DNA of 49,347 bases, taken from Clostridia bacterium. GTDB taxonomy: Bacteria; Bacillota; Clostridia; Christensenellales; Borkfalkiaceae. Numbering within the stretch: the stretch's first letter is position 1; each line of letters begins with the position of its first letter. Below are positions 34,004-41,913 of this stretch, piece by piece. Below the pieces are notes generated by a model. The model did not search any database. It saw only the letters and a program-made list of their open reading frames with translations, and was not told the DNA's origin. The stretch is taken from assembly GCA_017473605.1 (NCBI GenBank), contig JAFUKM010000003.1, positions 1 through 49,347 on the forward strand, given 5' to 3'. Position numbers and translations under genes: made by a program.

Positions 34004-34203
34004 GTGAAGTTTTTACGCAATGCGTAAAAGATAACTTTGTCTAACGACAAGTGAAGTTTTCCGCGTCGCGGAAAGTGAAGTTTTTTGTCCGCTTTGCGGA
34101 CAAAAAGTTAATGCTTATATAAATAAAACCACAACTTTTTTGCGTACACGCAAAAAAACTTTACTGCGAAGCAACTTCACTACGCCATAGGCGTAACTTC
34201 ACT
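34004..34203. repeat. Family-2 arrays 5a/5b, head to head
   Basis: Reverse array: GGTGAAGTT, TTTTACGC/GCGTAAAA (34011-34029), TTGTC/GACAA, AGTGAAGTT (34050-34058), TTCCGC/GCGGAA, AGTGAAGTT (34074-34082), TTTTTGTCCGC/GCGGACAAAAA (34082-34106). Forward array: ACCACAAC (34128-34135), TTTTTTGCGT/ACGCAAAAAA, AACTTTACT, GC-GAA-GC, AACTTCACT (34173-34181), TACGCC/GGCGTA, AACTTCACT (34195-34203). It fills the asnS-plsX gap and ends 26 bases before plsX. Confidence 0.85.
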
Positions 34204-34229
34204 TAAATTCACTCAAAAGGAGACAGCAT

Positions 34230-35285
34230 ATGATTAAAATCGTAGCAGATGCAATGGGCGGCGATTTCGCCCCCGTAGAACAGGTAAAAGGCGTTGTAGC
34301 CGCGCTCAATAGCAATAAAGATATCAGCGTCATTTTGGTGGGAGACGAAACGCAAATCAAAGCGGAACTTGCCAACCATAAATACGACGAAAGCCGTTTG
34401 GAAATCGTACATACGACGGAAACCATCGGTATGGAAGAAATCCCGACGAAAGCGGTAAAGACGAAAAAAGATTCTTCGCTCGTGGTAGCGTTCCGTATAC
34501 TCAAAGAAGGCAAGGCGGACGCGCTTGTATCGTCGGGTTCGACGGGGGCGGTGCTTACGGCGGGCGTGCTCATCTTGGGCAGATTGAAAGGGGTATCCCG
34601 TCCCGCGCTTTGTCCCGCTATCCCCAATTACCGCGGAGAAAGCACGTTTATTTGCGATTGCGGGGCAAACTTGGAGTGTAAACCCGTCAATCTCGTGCAT
34701 TTTGCGGTAATGGCTTCGGCGTACGCGGAAGCGGTGTACGGCGTGAAGAATCCGCGCGTAGGGCTTCTCAATAACGGTACGGAAGACCATAAGGGGTTAT
34801 TGTTGCAACAGGAAGTCAACCATTTGCTCAAAGAAACGGATTGTATCAACTACGTAGGCAACGTTGAAGGCAGAGAATTGATGTACGGCGATATCGACGT
34901 AATGGTTTCGGACGGATTTTCGGGTAATATCGCCACGAAGTCGGTAGAAGGCTGCGCGAAAGCGGTATCGACGATTTTGAAGAACGAATATAAGCGCAAT
35001 ATTTTTACGAAAATAGCGGCGCTCTTCTCGACGGGCGTTATCAAGAATATCAAGAAGAATCTCGATTACGAAGGCAAGGGCGGCGCAATGTTCTTAGGCT
35101 TGCAAAAAGCGGTAGTGAAAGGGCACGGCAACTCGAAAGAACGCGCGTTTGCGGTATGTATCGAGCAAGCGGCGAACGCCGTTCGCGGAGATATGGTCGG
35201 CAAGATGAAAGAAAAGATAGATAAAGTCAATATGGACCAACTCGCCGAAACGGCAAAGACGGCGGCGGAAAACGGGGCGCAGTAA
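34230..35285 (+). CDS. plsX: Phosphate acyltransferase PlsX
   Basis: Makes acyl-phosphate from acyl-ACP for the PlsY step of phospholipid synthesis. The 351-residue protein has the family start IVADAMGGDFAP, SSGSTGAVLTAG, NVEGRELMYGDIDVMVSDGFSGN and a C-terminal amphipathic helix. The ribosome-binding site is AAAAGGAGA. It overlaps rnc by one base. acpP, which normally lies between plsX and rnc, is missing. Confidence 0.96.
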   Translation: MIKIVADAMGGDFAPVEQVKGVVAALNSNKDISVILVGDETQIKAELANHKYDESRLEIVHTTETIGMEEIPTKAVKTKKDSSLVVAFRILKEGKADALVSSGSTGAVLTAGVLILGRLKGVSRPALCPAIPNYRGESTFICDCGANLECKPVNLVHFAVMASAYAEAVYGVKNPRVGLLNNGTEDHKGLLLQQEVNHLLKETDCINYVGNVEGRELMYGDIDVMVSDGFSGNIATKSVEGCAKAVSTILKNEYKRNIFTKIAALFSTGVIKNIKKNLDYEGKGGAMFLGLQKAVVKGHGNSKERAFAVCIEQAANAVRGDMVGKMKEKIDKVNMDQLAETAKTAAENGAQ

Positions 35286-35950
35286 TGCACGCCGTTTTTT
35301 CGGAAATAGAAGAAAAAATCGGATATCGGTTTCGGGATAAAGATTTGCTGAAAGAAGCGTTCACGCACGCCACGTACGCGCATTTGCACGGCGGGAAGGA
35401 TAACGAACGTGTCGAATTTTTAGGGGATACGGTCTTGCAGTTTGCCATCACCGACTATTTGTATAAAAAATACCCTGAAAAGACGGAAGGCGAGCTCACC
35501 CGTTTGCGCGCGAAGCTCGTTTGCGAAGAATCGCTTTTGGGCGCGGTGGAAAACTACGGCTTGGGCAAATATTTGCGTGTCGAAGGGAGTAAAGCCAACG
35601 TAGGGAAAAAGACGTATTCCAGCTTGTTCGAAACGGTAACGGGCGCAATCTATTTGGACGGCGGTTACGAACAGGCGAAGGAATTTATCTTCCGTAGCGG
35701 ACTTGTGGAAAGCGCGCCGAAAGACAAAGACGCGAAATCGCTTTTGCAGGAATATTTGCAAGGCTTGCATAAAGAGCCGCCGAAATACGCAAGCGTGAAG
35801 GAAGGCAAGGATAACGCGCCCACCTTCCGCTGTCAAGCGAGCGCTTTGGGAAAGACGGCGACGGGCGCAGGTAAAAGCAAAAAAAGCGCGGAGCAAGAAG
35901 CCGCAAAGCGGCTTTTAACGTTGCTCCGACAATCAAAAGGTAAAAAATAA
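35285..35950 (+). CDS. rnc: Ribonuclease III
   Basis: Double-strand RNA endonuclease of 221 residues that matures rRNA and mRNAs. The nuclease domain has NERVEFLGDTVL, giving Glu44 and Asp48 of the catalytic set, and Glu116 in SSLFETVTGAIYLDGG. In that motif the family consensus A-D-x-F-E becomes S-S-L-F-E, so the metal-site Asp (Asp114 in E. coli) is Ser113 here. The double-strand-RNA-binding domain occupies residues 150-218. It overlaps plsX by one base and precedes smc, the usual order. Confidence 0.94.
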   Translation: MHAVFSEIEEKIGYRFRDKDLLKEAFTHATYAHLHGGKDNERVEFLGDTVLQFAITDYLYKKYPEKTEGELTRLRAKLVCEESLLGAVENYGLGKYLRVEGSKANVGKKTYSSLFETVTGAIYLDGGYEQAKEFIFRSGLVESAPKDKDAKSLLQEYLQGLHKEPPKYASVKEGKDNAPTFRCQASALGKTATGAGKSKKSAEQEAAKRLLTLLRQSKGKK

Positions 35951-35988
35951 AACTGTATTATACACATAATCACGGAAAGGAGTACATT

Positions 35989-38900
35989 TTGGATTTAAAA
36001 GAAATACAACTCGTGGGTTTCAAATCCTTTGCGGACAAAACGACGATTCGTTTTGAAGAAGGCGTAACGTGTATCGTAGGGCCGAACGGTTGCGGTAAGA
36101 GTAACGTAGCGGACGCCGTGCGTTGGGTGCTTGGCGAACAGTCTGCAAAATCGCTTCGCGGCTCGCAAATGCAAGACGTTATTTTCAGCGGTACGTTGGA
36201 ACGTAACCCGCAGCGTTCGTGCGAAGTTACGCTCGTGTTCGATAACAGCAACCGCATTTTCGATTTAGACGTTGCGGAAGTAGCGATGACGCGCCGTTTG
36301 CAGCGTGTAGGCGAAGATAAATTCGAGAGCAAATACCTTATTAACAATCAACCGAGCCGTTTGCGCGATTTGGTTGCGCTTTTCCACGGTATCGGCTTGG
36401 GCAAAGAAGGCTATTCGATTATCGGTCAAGGCAAAGTCGAACAAATTATGAACGCGAAACCGGAAGACCGCCGCTTGATTTTCGAAGAAGCGACGGGGCT
36501 TATGGTATTCAAATCGAGAAAACAGGAAATCGAGAGAAAGATAGAAGACTCCAACGATAATTTGTTCGTATACCGTCAACGCATCGATGAAGTGCAACGC
36601 CGTTTAGGGCCGCTTGCCAAACAGGCGGAGGCGGCGAAAGAGTATAACGAATATTCGGAAATGCTCAAAGACCACGAAGCCAATACGTATATCTACCGTT
36701 ACGAAAACGCGGAAAACGAAAAGGGCAAGTACAAGAAAGACATTGCGACGATTTCGGATAAGATTATCGATTTGAATACGAAAATCGAGCTTATCAACCG
36801 TAAAATAGAAGAGAATAGAGAAAAGATATCGCAAGCGGATATCCGCTTGACGGAGTTGAACGACCAAAGAGTCGTGCTTTCGGTAGGCAACGAGAGAAAG
36901 GACGGCGAGCTTCGTTTGGCGCAGGAGCGTATCAAGACTTACCGTTCGCAAATCGAAGCGGCGGGCGAAATGTTGGAAGCGAGCAAAATCCGTATCGGGG
37001 AAATCGACGACGAAATCGCGCTTGCGGGCAAGAAACACGAAGAAGACGTGAAAAAGGTTGCGGAGCTGGAAACGCAAACGGAAGTATTGCGCGCGGCGAT
37101 AGCGGCACTCGATAAGAAAATCGAAGTATTCGAAAAGCTTTCGGACGAGAACCGCCAAAGCCAGCTTTCGACGGCAGACGAGCTTTCGGAAATGAAGAAA
37201 AATCTCGGTACGCTGGAAGCGCGTATGGAAGCGACGAAAGACCGCCTTGCGGAAATCGAAGCGGCTATCAATAAGACAAATGAAAGAAAGGAACGTTTGG
37301 AAAACGAGCTTTCTTCGGTAAGAAAGGACTTAAAGCGCTTGCGCGAACTTACTTCTTCGGGGGTAAAAGAATTCGAAGAAAAGCAAGAAGAAGCGCGTGA
37401 AATGCAGCTCACAGTCAACGACTTTAACCAAGAACTGTTCAACGCCAACGGTCAAATCGCTTCGCTTCGCGAGAATTTGGAAATGTATATCAGCCTGAAA
37501 AACCGTTTCGACGGGTATAAAGATTCGGTAAGAAGACTGCTTTCGATATCCAAAACGAATCCCGACGTAGGCAGACACCTTCGCGGCGCGCTTGCGGACG
37601 TAGTATCGACGGAACAAAGATACGAAACGGCGATAGAAACGGCGTTTGGCGGCGCTATGCAAAACGTAGTAACGCCGACGGCGGACGACGCGAAATATTT
37701 GATTGAATACTTAAAGCGCACGGGCGGCGGTATCGTAACGTTTTTGCCGGTAGCAAGTATGCGTCCCCGTCCCGATTCACGTGAAATCCGTCGCGCGCTG
37801 GAAGAACGCGGCGCAATGGGTCTTGCGACGGAACTCGTACAGTACGACGAGTATTATTATAACGTCATTTCCAATCTTTTGGGCAATACTCTTATATGCG
37901 ACAATATCGCCAATGCGACGACGATAGCAAAGAAATACGGCAATATGTTCAAAATCGTAACCTTGGACGGCGACTTGATTGCCACCAGCGGTTCGATGAC
38001 GGGCGGTAGCCGCGGCAGAAACACGGCTTCTCTTTTGTCGCACGAACGTAAAATCCAAGAATGCAAGGATAGCATAGCGGCGAAGCAAAAATACATAGAA
38101 AAGCTGAAAAAAGCGATTGCGGACAGCGAGAAGGCTCGGGAAGAAGCGGAAGCGGCGGTAGACGCGCTCCGTGAAAAGTACCAAGACGCGATGGGCGAAA
38201 TCGCGGCGCTTGCGCAACGCGAAACGGCGCTCAATCAGCAGATAGCGGAAACAGTCAGCGACGTGGAAACGTATTCGGCGGCGCTCGAAGAATTGCAATT
38301 CAAGCTCGCGCAGCTCCAATCGGAAGAAGCAAACTCTTCCATGAGCGAAGAAGAAATTTTATCGCGTAGACAAGGCGCGCAAGCGCAGCTCGAAACGCAG
38401 CGCAGCCAATGCGAAACGTTCAAAGAAGAGCGCGCGGTAAAGAGCGAAACGCTCCGCGCTTCGGAAATTGAATACACGACGAGAAAAGCGGCAATCGAAC
38501 AGTACGAAGAAACGGTTGCGCGTTTGACGGTGGAAAAAGAAGAACTCGTCAAGAAAATCGTCGATATGGAATACGAACGCACGGCAACGCAAACGAAGTT
38601 GAACGGCTTGGAAGCGGAAGCGGCGGAAAAGGAACTGACGGAAGAAGAGAAAGCGGCGGTACAGGCGATTGTAGACGAAATCAACGCGCTCTCGAAAGAA
38701 AAGGAAACAATCAACGCGCACCAGCTTTCTTTGGAAGAAGAAAAGACGTCTTTGCAAGAAACGCTGACGAAGCAATCGGACAAGCGTTATAAATGCGAAA
38801 TCGAAATCAGTAAAATCGACACCAATCTTGAAAATATGCGTGCAAGAGTCGAAGAAGCATACGGGCTTGATTACGAAGGTTGCTTGCCGTATAAAAAGGA

Positions 38901-39597
38901 AGATTATAACGTCGAAGAAGGCGCGAACACGATTACGGTATTAAAGCGTAAAATCACGATGCTGGGCGCTGTTAACCCCCACGCCGTTGAAGAATACGAA
39001 TACGAAAGCGCGCGTCACGAAGAGATGAGCGCGCAACGGGACGACTTGCAAAAAGCGATAGACGATTTGCAATCGGCGCTCGACGAAATCCGCGCGGAAA
39101 TGCTCCGTATTTTCAACGAAGGCTTCGATAAGATTAACGAGAACTTCAAAATCACGTTCAAAGAACTGTTCGGCGGCGGTAAAGCGGAATTGCAAATCGA
39201 TTACGTAGACGGCGAAGACCCGCTTGCGGCAGGTATCGAAATCGTCGCTTGTCCCCCCGGTAAGAAGCTGACGAAGATATCCCTGCTTTCGGGCGGTGAA
39301 AGAGCGTTAACGGCAATAGCGATACTTTTTGCCATCTTGCGTTCGCACCCGATGCCGTTCTGTATTTTGGACGAAATCGAAGCGGCGCTCGACGACGCGA
39401 ACGTGGATAGATTTGCGTCGTATTTGAAGCGTTTTGCCAAGGAAACGCAATTCATTGTAATCACGCACAGAAAACCGACGATGAACCAAGCCGATTCGCT
39501 CTTCGGCGTAACCATGCAGGAAAAGGGCGTATCGAAGATAGTGTCGGTAAAACTTGCGGAAGTAGAGAGCAAGCTCGGCGCAGGCACCGTCGAGTAG
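35989..39597 (+). CDS. smc: Chromosome partition protein Smc
   Basis: Condensin ATPase of 1202 residues that extrudes and aligns chromosome arms. Walker A is GPNGCGKSN near residue 33, long coiled coils flank a hinge at about 510-650, and the C-terminal head has the signature LSGGERALTAIAILFA and Walker B FCILDEIEAALDD. Translation starts at TTG with GGAAAGGAG eight bases upstream; no ATG gives a complete N-terminus. The stop codon lies inside the first hairpin of a family-1 repeat. Confidence 0.97.
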   Translation: MDLKEIQLVGFKSFADKTTIRFEEGVTCIVGPNGCGKSNVADAVRWVLGEQSAKSLRGSQMQDVIFSGTLERNPQRSCEVTLVFDNSNRIFDLDVAEVAMTRRLQRVGEDKFESKYLINNQPSRLRDLVALFHGIGLGKEGYSIIGQGKVEQIMNAKPEDRRLIFEEATGLMVFKSRKQEIERKIEDSNDNLFVYRQRIDEVQRRLGPLAKQAEAAKEYNEYSEMLKDHEANTYIYRYENAENEKGKYKKDIATISDKIIDLNTKIELINRKIEENREKISQADIRLTELNDQRVVLSVGNERKDGELRLAQERIKTYRSQIEAAGEMLEASKIRIGEIDDEIALAGKKHEEDVKKVAELETQTEVLRAAIAALDKKIEVFEKLSDENRQSQLSTADELSEMKKNLGTLEARMEATKDRLAEIEAAINKTNERKERLENELSSVRKDLKRLRELTSSGVKEFEEKQEEAREMQLTVNDFNQELFNANGQIASLRENLEMYISLKNRFDGYKDSVRRLLSISKTNPDVGRHLRGALADVVSTEQRYETAIETAFGGAMQNVVTPTADDAKYLIEYLKRTGGGIVTFLPVASMRPRPDSREIRRALEERGAMGLATELVQYDEYYYNVISNLLGNTLICDNIANATTIAKKYGNMFKIVTLDGDLIATSGSMTGGSRGRNTASLLSHERKIQECKDSIAAKQKYIEKLKKAIADSEKAREEAEAAVDALREKYQDAMGEIAALAQRETALNQQIAETVSDVETYSAALEELQFKLAQLQSEEANSSMSEEEILSRRQGAQAQLETQRSQCETFKEERAVKSETLRASEIEYTTRKAAIEQYEETVARLTVEKEELVKKIVDMEYERTATQTKLNGLEAEAAEKELTEEEKAAVQAIVDEINALSKEKETINAHQLSLEEEKTSLQETLTKQSDKRYKCEIEISKIDTNLENMRARVEEAYGLDYEGCLPYKKEDYNVEEGANTITVLKRKITMLGAVNPHAVEEYEYESARHEEMSAQRDDLQKAIDDLQSALDEIRAEMLRIFNEGFDKINENFKITFKELFGGGKAELQIDYVDGEDPLAAGIEIVACPPGKKLTKISLLSGGERALTAIAILFAILRSHPMPFCILDEIEAALDDANVDRFASYLKRFAKETQFIVITHRKPTMNQADSLFGVTMQEKGVSKIVSVKLAEVESKLGAGTVE

Positions 39598-39866
39598 CGA
39601 GCCGCTACGGGCGAGTCTTTCTATCTTTCGGTAACGCGTATATGTATACCGTCGATATGGGGTCAAGGGACGTGGTCCCTTGCGCGGTGCAGGACGCGCA
39701 GTCCTGCGACACTCTGTCAAGAGCCGCCCTTTGGGCGGAATGAAGCCCCCAGGAAAGCAACCGTAGGTTGCGCCCTAACGCCGTTAGGCGTTACTGCGGT
39801 GGCGAGCCACCGCCCCAAGTCTTTCTATCTTTCGGTATCGCTTATAAATAGCAATATCGTTGACAA
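39594..39866 (+). repeat. Family-1 multi-hairpin repeat, full copy E
   Basis: The first hairpin GTAGCG/CGCTAC (39594-39608) contains the smc stop codon. Core stems: CAAGGGAC/GTCCCTTG (39664-39682), GCAGGAC/GTCCTGC (39689-39707), CTCT/AGAG, CCGCCC/GGGCGG (39724-39738), GCAACC/GGTTGC (39757-39771), AACGCC/GGCGTT (39777-39792), GCGGTGGC/GCCACCGC (39796-39813). The flank module TTTCTATCTTTCGGTA occurs on both sides (39618 and 39821 on). With array 6 it fills the 39598-39995 gap. Confidence 0.87.
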
Positions 39867-39871
39867 ATATA

Positions 39872-39981
39872 AGCCACAACTTTTTGTTCGTAGAACGGAC
39901 AAAAACTTCACTTTCGCCAACGGCGAAAACTTCACTTGATTTATCAAACTTCACTTTTACGCATAGCGTAAAAACTTCACT
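39872..39981 (+). repeat. Family-2 AACTTCACT hairpin array 6
   Basis: Leader AGCCACAAC (39872-39880), then four exact linkers AACTTCACT at 39904, 39928, 39947 and 39973, alternating with TTTTTGT/ACAAAAA, TTCGCC/GGCGAA, TTGAT/ATCAA and TTTTACGC/GCGTAAAA. The spacing is 19-26 bases. It ends 14 bases before the ftsY start, so it lies in the ftsY leader. Confidence 0.9.
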
Positions 39982-39995
39982 ATAAAGGAAATATT

Positions 39996-40892
39996 ATGGG
40001 AATATTCGGTAAACTTTTCGGCGCGCTCAAAAAGACGAAAGAAGGCTTTTCGGGAAAATTGCGCGCCCTGTTTTCCAAAAACAAACTCGGCAACGAGTTT
40101 TATGAAGAATTGGAAGAAATCCTAATCTCGTCGGACGTATCGGTAACGACGGCGGAAGAAGTGGTAGAACGCGTCAAAGCGCAGGCAATATCCGAACGCT
40201 TAAAGGACGAAGAATACGTAATCAACCTGCTCCGTAAGATATTGACGGATATGTTGCAGGAATCGGAAGTAGAGCCGCCCGAATATCCTTGCGTGATTAT
40301 GCTCGTAGGGGTAAACGGCGTCGGAAAGACGACGACGGTAGGGAAACTCGCGCACTATTTCCTTTCGCAAGGCAAAAGCGTTACGGTAGCGGCGGCGGAC
40401 ACCTTCCGCGCGGCGGCAAGCGAACAGCTTTCCGTGTGGGCGGATAGAGCGAAGGTGCGTATCGTTAAACACGAAGAAGGGAGCGACCCGTCGGCAGTTA
40501 TTTTCGACGCGGTATCCAGCGCGAAGGCTAAAAAGACGGACGTTTTAATCGTGGATACGGCAGGAAGATTGCACGTCAAAGAAAACTTGATGAACGAGCT
40601 TCGGAAGATGGACAGAGTGGTTTCTCGCGAATATCCCGAAGCGGACTTTTTGAAACTGCTCGTTTTAGACGCGACGACAGGACAAAACGCCGTCAATCAA
40701 GCAAGGGTATTCGACGAAGCGGTAGAGCTGGACGGGATTGTGCTTACGAAATTGGACGGCACGGCGAAAGGCGGTTTCGTGTTCTCGCTCTCGTCCGAGC
40801 TTTCCCTGCCCGTGTTATACGCAGGCGTAGGAGAGAAGATGGACGATTTGGAAGCGTTCGACGCGGAAACTTTCGTGGAAGCAATCCTGTAA
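39996..40892 (+). CDS. ftsY: Signal recognition particle receptor FtsY
   Basis: SRP GTPase of 298 residues that docks ribosomes carrying membrane proteins to the translocon. The N-terminal acidic A domain is very short; the N domain starts with an amphipathic basic helix (MGIFGKLFGALKKTKEGF) that can bind membrane. The G domain shows GVNGVGKTTTVGKLA (G1), DTFRAAASEQL, DTAGRLHVKENLMNEL (G3) and TKLDGTAKGG (G4 and beyond). It follows smc as in B. subtilis, but ylxM and ffh are absent downstream. Confidence 0.96.
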   Translation: MGIFGKLFGALKKTKEGFSGKLRALFSKNKLGNEFYEELEEILISSDVSVTTAEEVVERVKAQAISERLKDEEYVINLLRKILTDMLQESEVEPPEYPCVIMLVGVNGVGKTTTVGKLAHYFLSQGKSVTVAAADTFRAAASEQLSVWADRAKVRIVKHEEGSDPSAVIFDAVSSAKAKKTDVLIVDTAGRLHVKENLMNELRKMDRVVSREYPEADFLKLLVLDATTGQNAVNQARVFDEAVELDGIVLTKLDGTAKGGFVFSLSSELSLPVLYAGVGEKMDDLEAFDAETFVEAIL

Positions 40893-40932
40893 AAACCACC
40901 CAAGTACGCGTTGAAGCGTAAAAGGACGGATT

Positions 40933-41595
40933 ATGAAAATCGATATTTTAACGTTATTTCCCGAGATGTTCTCCGCTATGCAGGAGAGCATTTTAGGAAG
41001 GGCGCAAAAACAGGGAAAAATCGAAATCAACGTAATCAATTTACGGGATTATACGGAAGATAAACATCTCAAATGCGACGATTATCCTTTTGGCGGCGGC
41101 GCAGGTATGGTAATGATGCCCCAGCCGATAGGCAGCGCGATAGAAGCGTTGGACCCCGAGCATAAAGCGCGGCGGATTTATATGTCTCCCAAAGGAGAAG
41201 TGTTCCGTCAACAAAAGGTATTTCAGCTTTTGGAATACGGGCATTTGATATTGCTTTGCGGACATTACGAAGGGGTAGACCAACGGGTTATCGATTTGTT
41301 TATCGACGAAGAGATATCGATAGGCGATTACGTATTGACGGGCGGAGAACTGCCCGCGATGGTGGTTGCCGATTGCGTCAGCCGTTACGTAGACGGGGTA
41401 ATCAGTCCTTCGTCGCTCGTAGACGAAAGCTTTTCGGAGAATAGATTGGAATATCCGCACTATACCCGTCCGCAGGAATATAAGGGGTTAACCGTACCCG
41501 AAGTATTGCGCAGCGGCGACCACGGCAAGATAGACGCATGGCGAAGGGAGCAATCGTTAGAGCTTACGAAAAAACGCCGTCCCGATTTATTATAA
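40933..41595 (+). CDS. trmD: tRNA (guanine-37-N1)-methyltransferase
   Basis: SPOUT methyltransferase of 220 residues that makes m1G37 next to the anticodon and prevents frameshifting. Family motifs are LTLFPEMF, CDDYPFGGGAGMVMMPQPI, LCGHYEGVDQRV and the trefoil-knot SAM site IGDYVLTGGELPAMVV. The ribosome-binding site is AAAAGGA. Its usual partners rpsP, rimM and rplS are not adjacent. Confidence 0.96.
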   Translation: MKIDILTLFPEMFSAMQESILGRAQKQGKIEINVINLRDYTEDKHLKCDDYPFGGGAGMVMMPQPIGSAIEALDPEHKARRIYMSPKGEVFRQQKVFQLLEYGHLILLCGHYEGVDQRVIDLFIDEEISIGDYVLTGGELPAMVVADCVSRYVDGVISPSSLVDESFSENRLEYPHYTRPQEYKGLTVPEVLRSGDHGKIDAWRREQSLELTKKRRPDLL

Positions 41596-41780
41596 GACGA
41601 CGTATATACGTCGCAATACGGCGTCATACTTGCGTTTTGTCTTGCTCGTGTACGCAACAGTACACTCCCTACGACAAAGCCGCGTCTTCCTTGTCTTGCT
41701 CGTATCTCCGCCGTCTTATGGTAAGAGTTTGAAAACAGGATTTTCTATCTTTTAACTTTTTTGTAGGGTTATCGTGGACG
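41592..41780 (+). repeat. Complex inverted/direct repeat plus partial family-1 flank
   Basis: ATAAGACG (41592-41599), overlapping the trmD stop, pairs with CGTCTTAT (41712-41719) to enclose about 110 bases. Inside are the perfect palindrome CGACGTATATACGTCG (41597-41612), the hairpin GTGTAC/GTACAC, and two copies of TTGTCTTGCTCGT (41638 and 41691 on). At 41741-41780 lies a degraded family-1 flank module (TTTTCTATCTTTTAAC ... GGTTATCGTGGACG) without a core. No gene is present. Confidence 0.65.
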
Positions 41781-41794
41781 AAAATATTAATGAT

Positions 41795-41890
41795 AGCCAT
41801 AACTTTTCGCATGGCCGAAAAACTTCACTTTGGCGAAGCCAAAACTTCACTACGAAGTAACTTCACTTTGACTTTTGTCAAAACTTCACT
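41795..41890 (+). repeat. Family-2 AACTTCACT hairpin array 7
   Basis: Leader AGCCATAAC (41795-41803), then exact AACTTCACT linkers at 41821, 41843, 41859 and 41882, alternating with TTTTCG/CGAAAA, TTTGGC/GCCAAA, TAC/GTA and TTTGAC/GTCAAA palindromes. It ends 23 bases before the rbgA start codon. Confidence 0.9.
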
Positions 41891-41913
41891 TTAATTATAT
41901 TAGGAAAACAACG

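Noticed and set aside
39872-39981. CRISPR array
   Set aside because: The repeated unit is only 9 bases, spacing varies from 19 to 26 bases, the intervening pieces are palindromes rather than spacers, and no cas gene is present.
41875-41913. Longer N-terminus for rbgA
   Set aside because: The extension is translated from a family-2 hairpin array, and the conserved protein starts at MKTIQWFPGHM.
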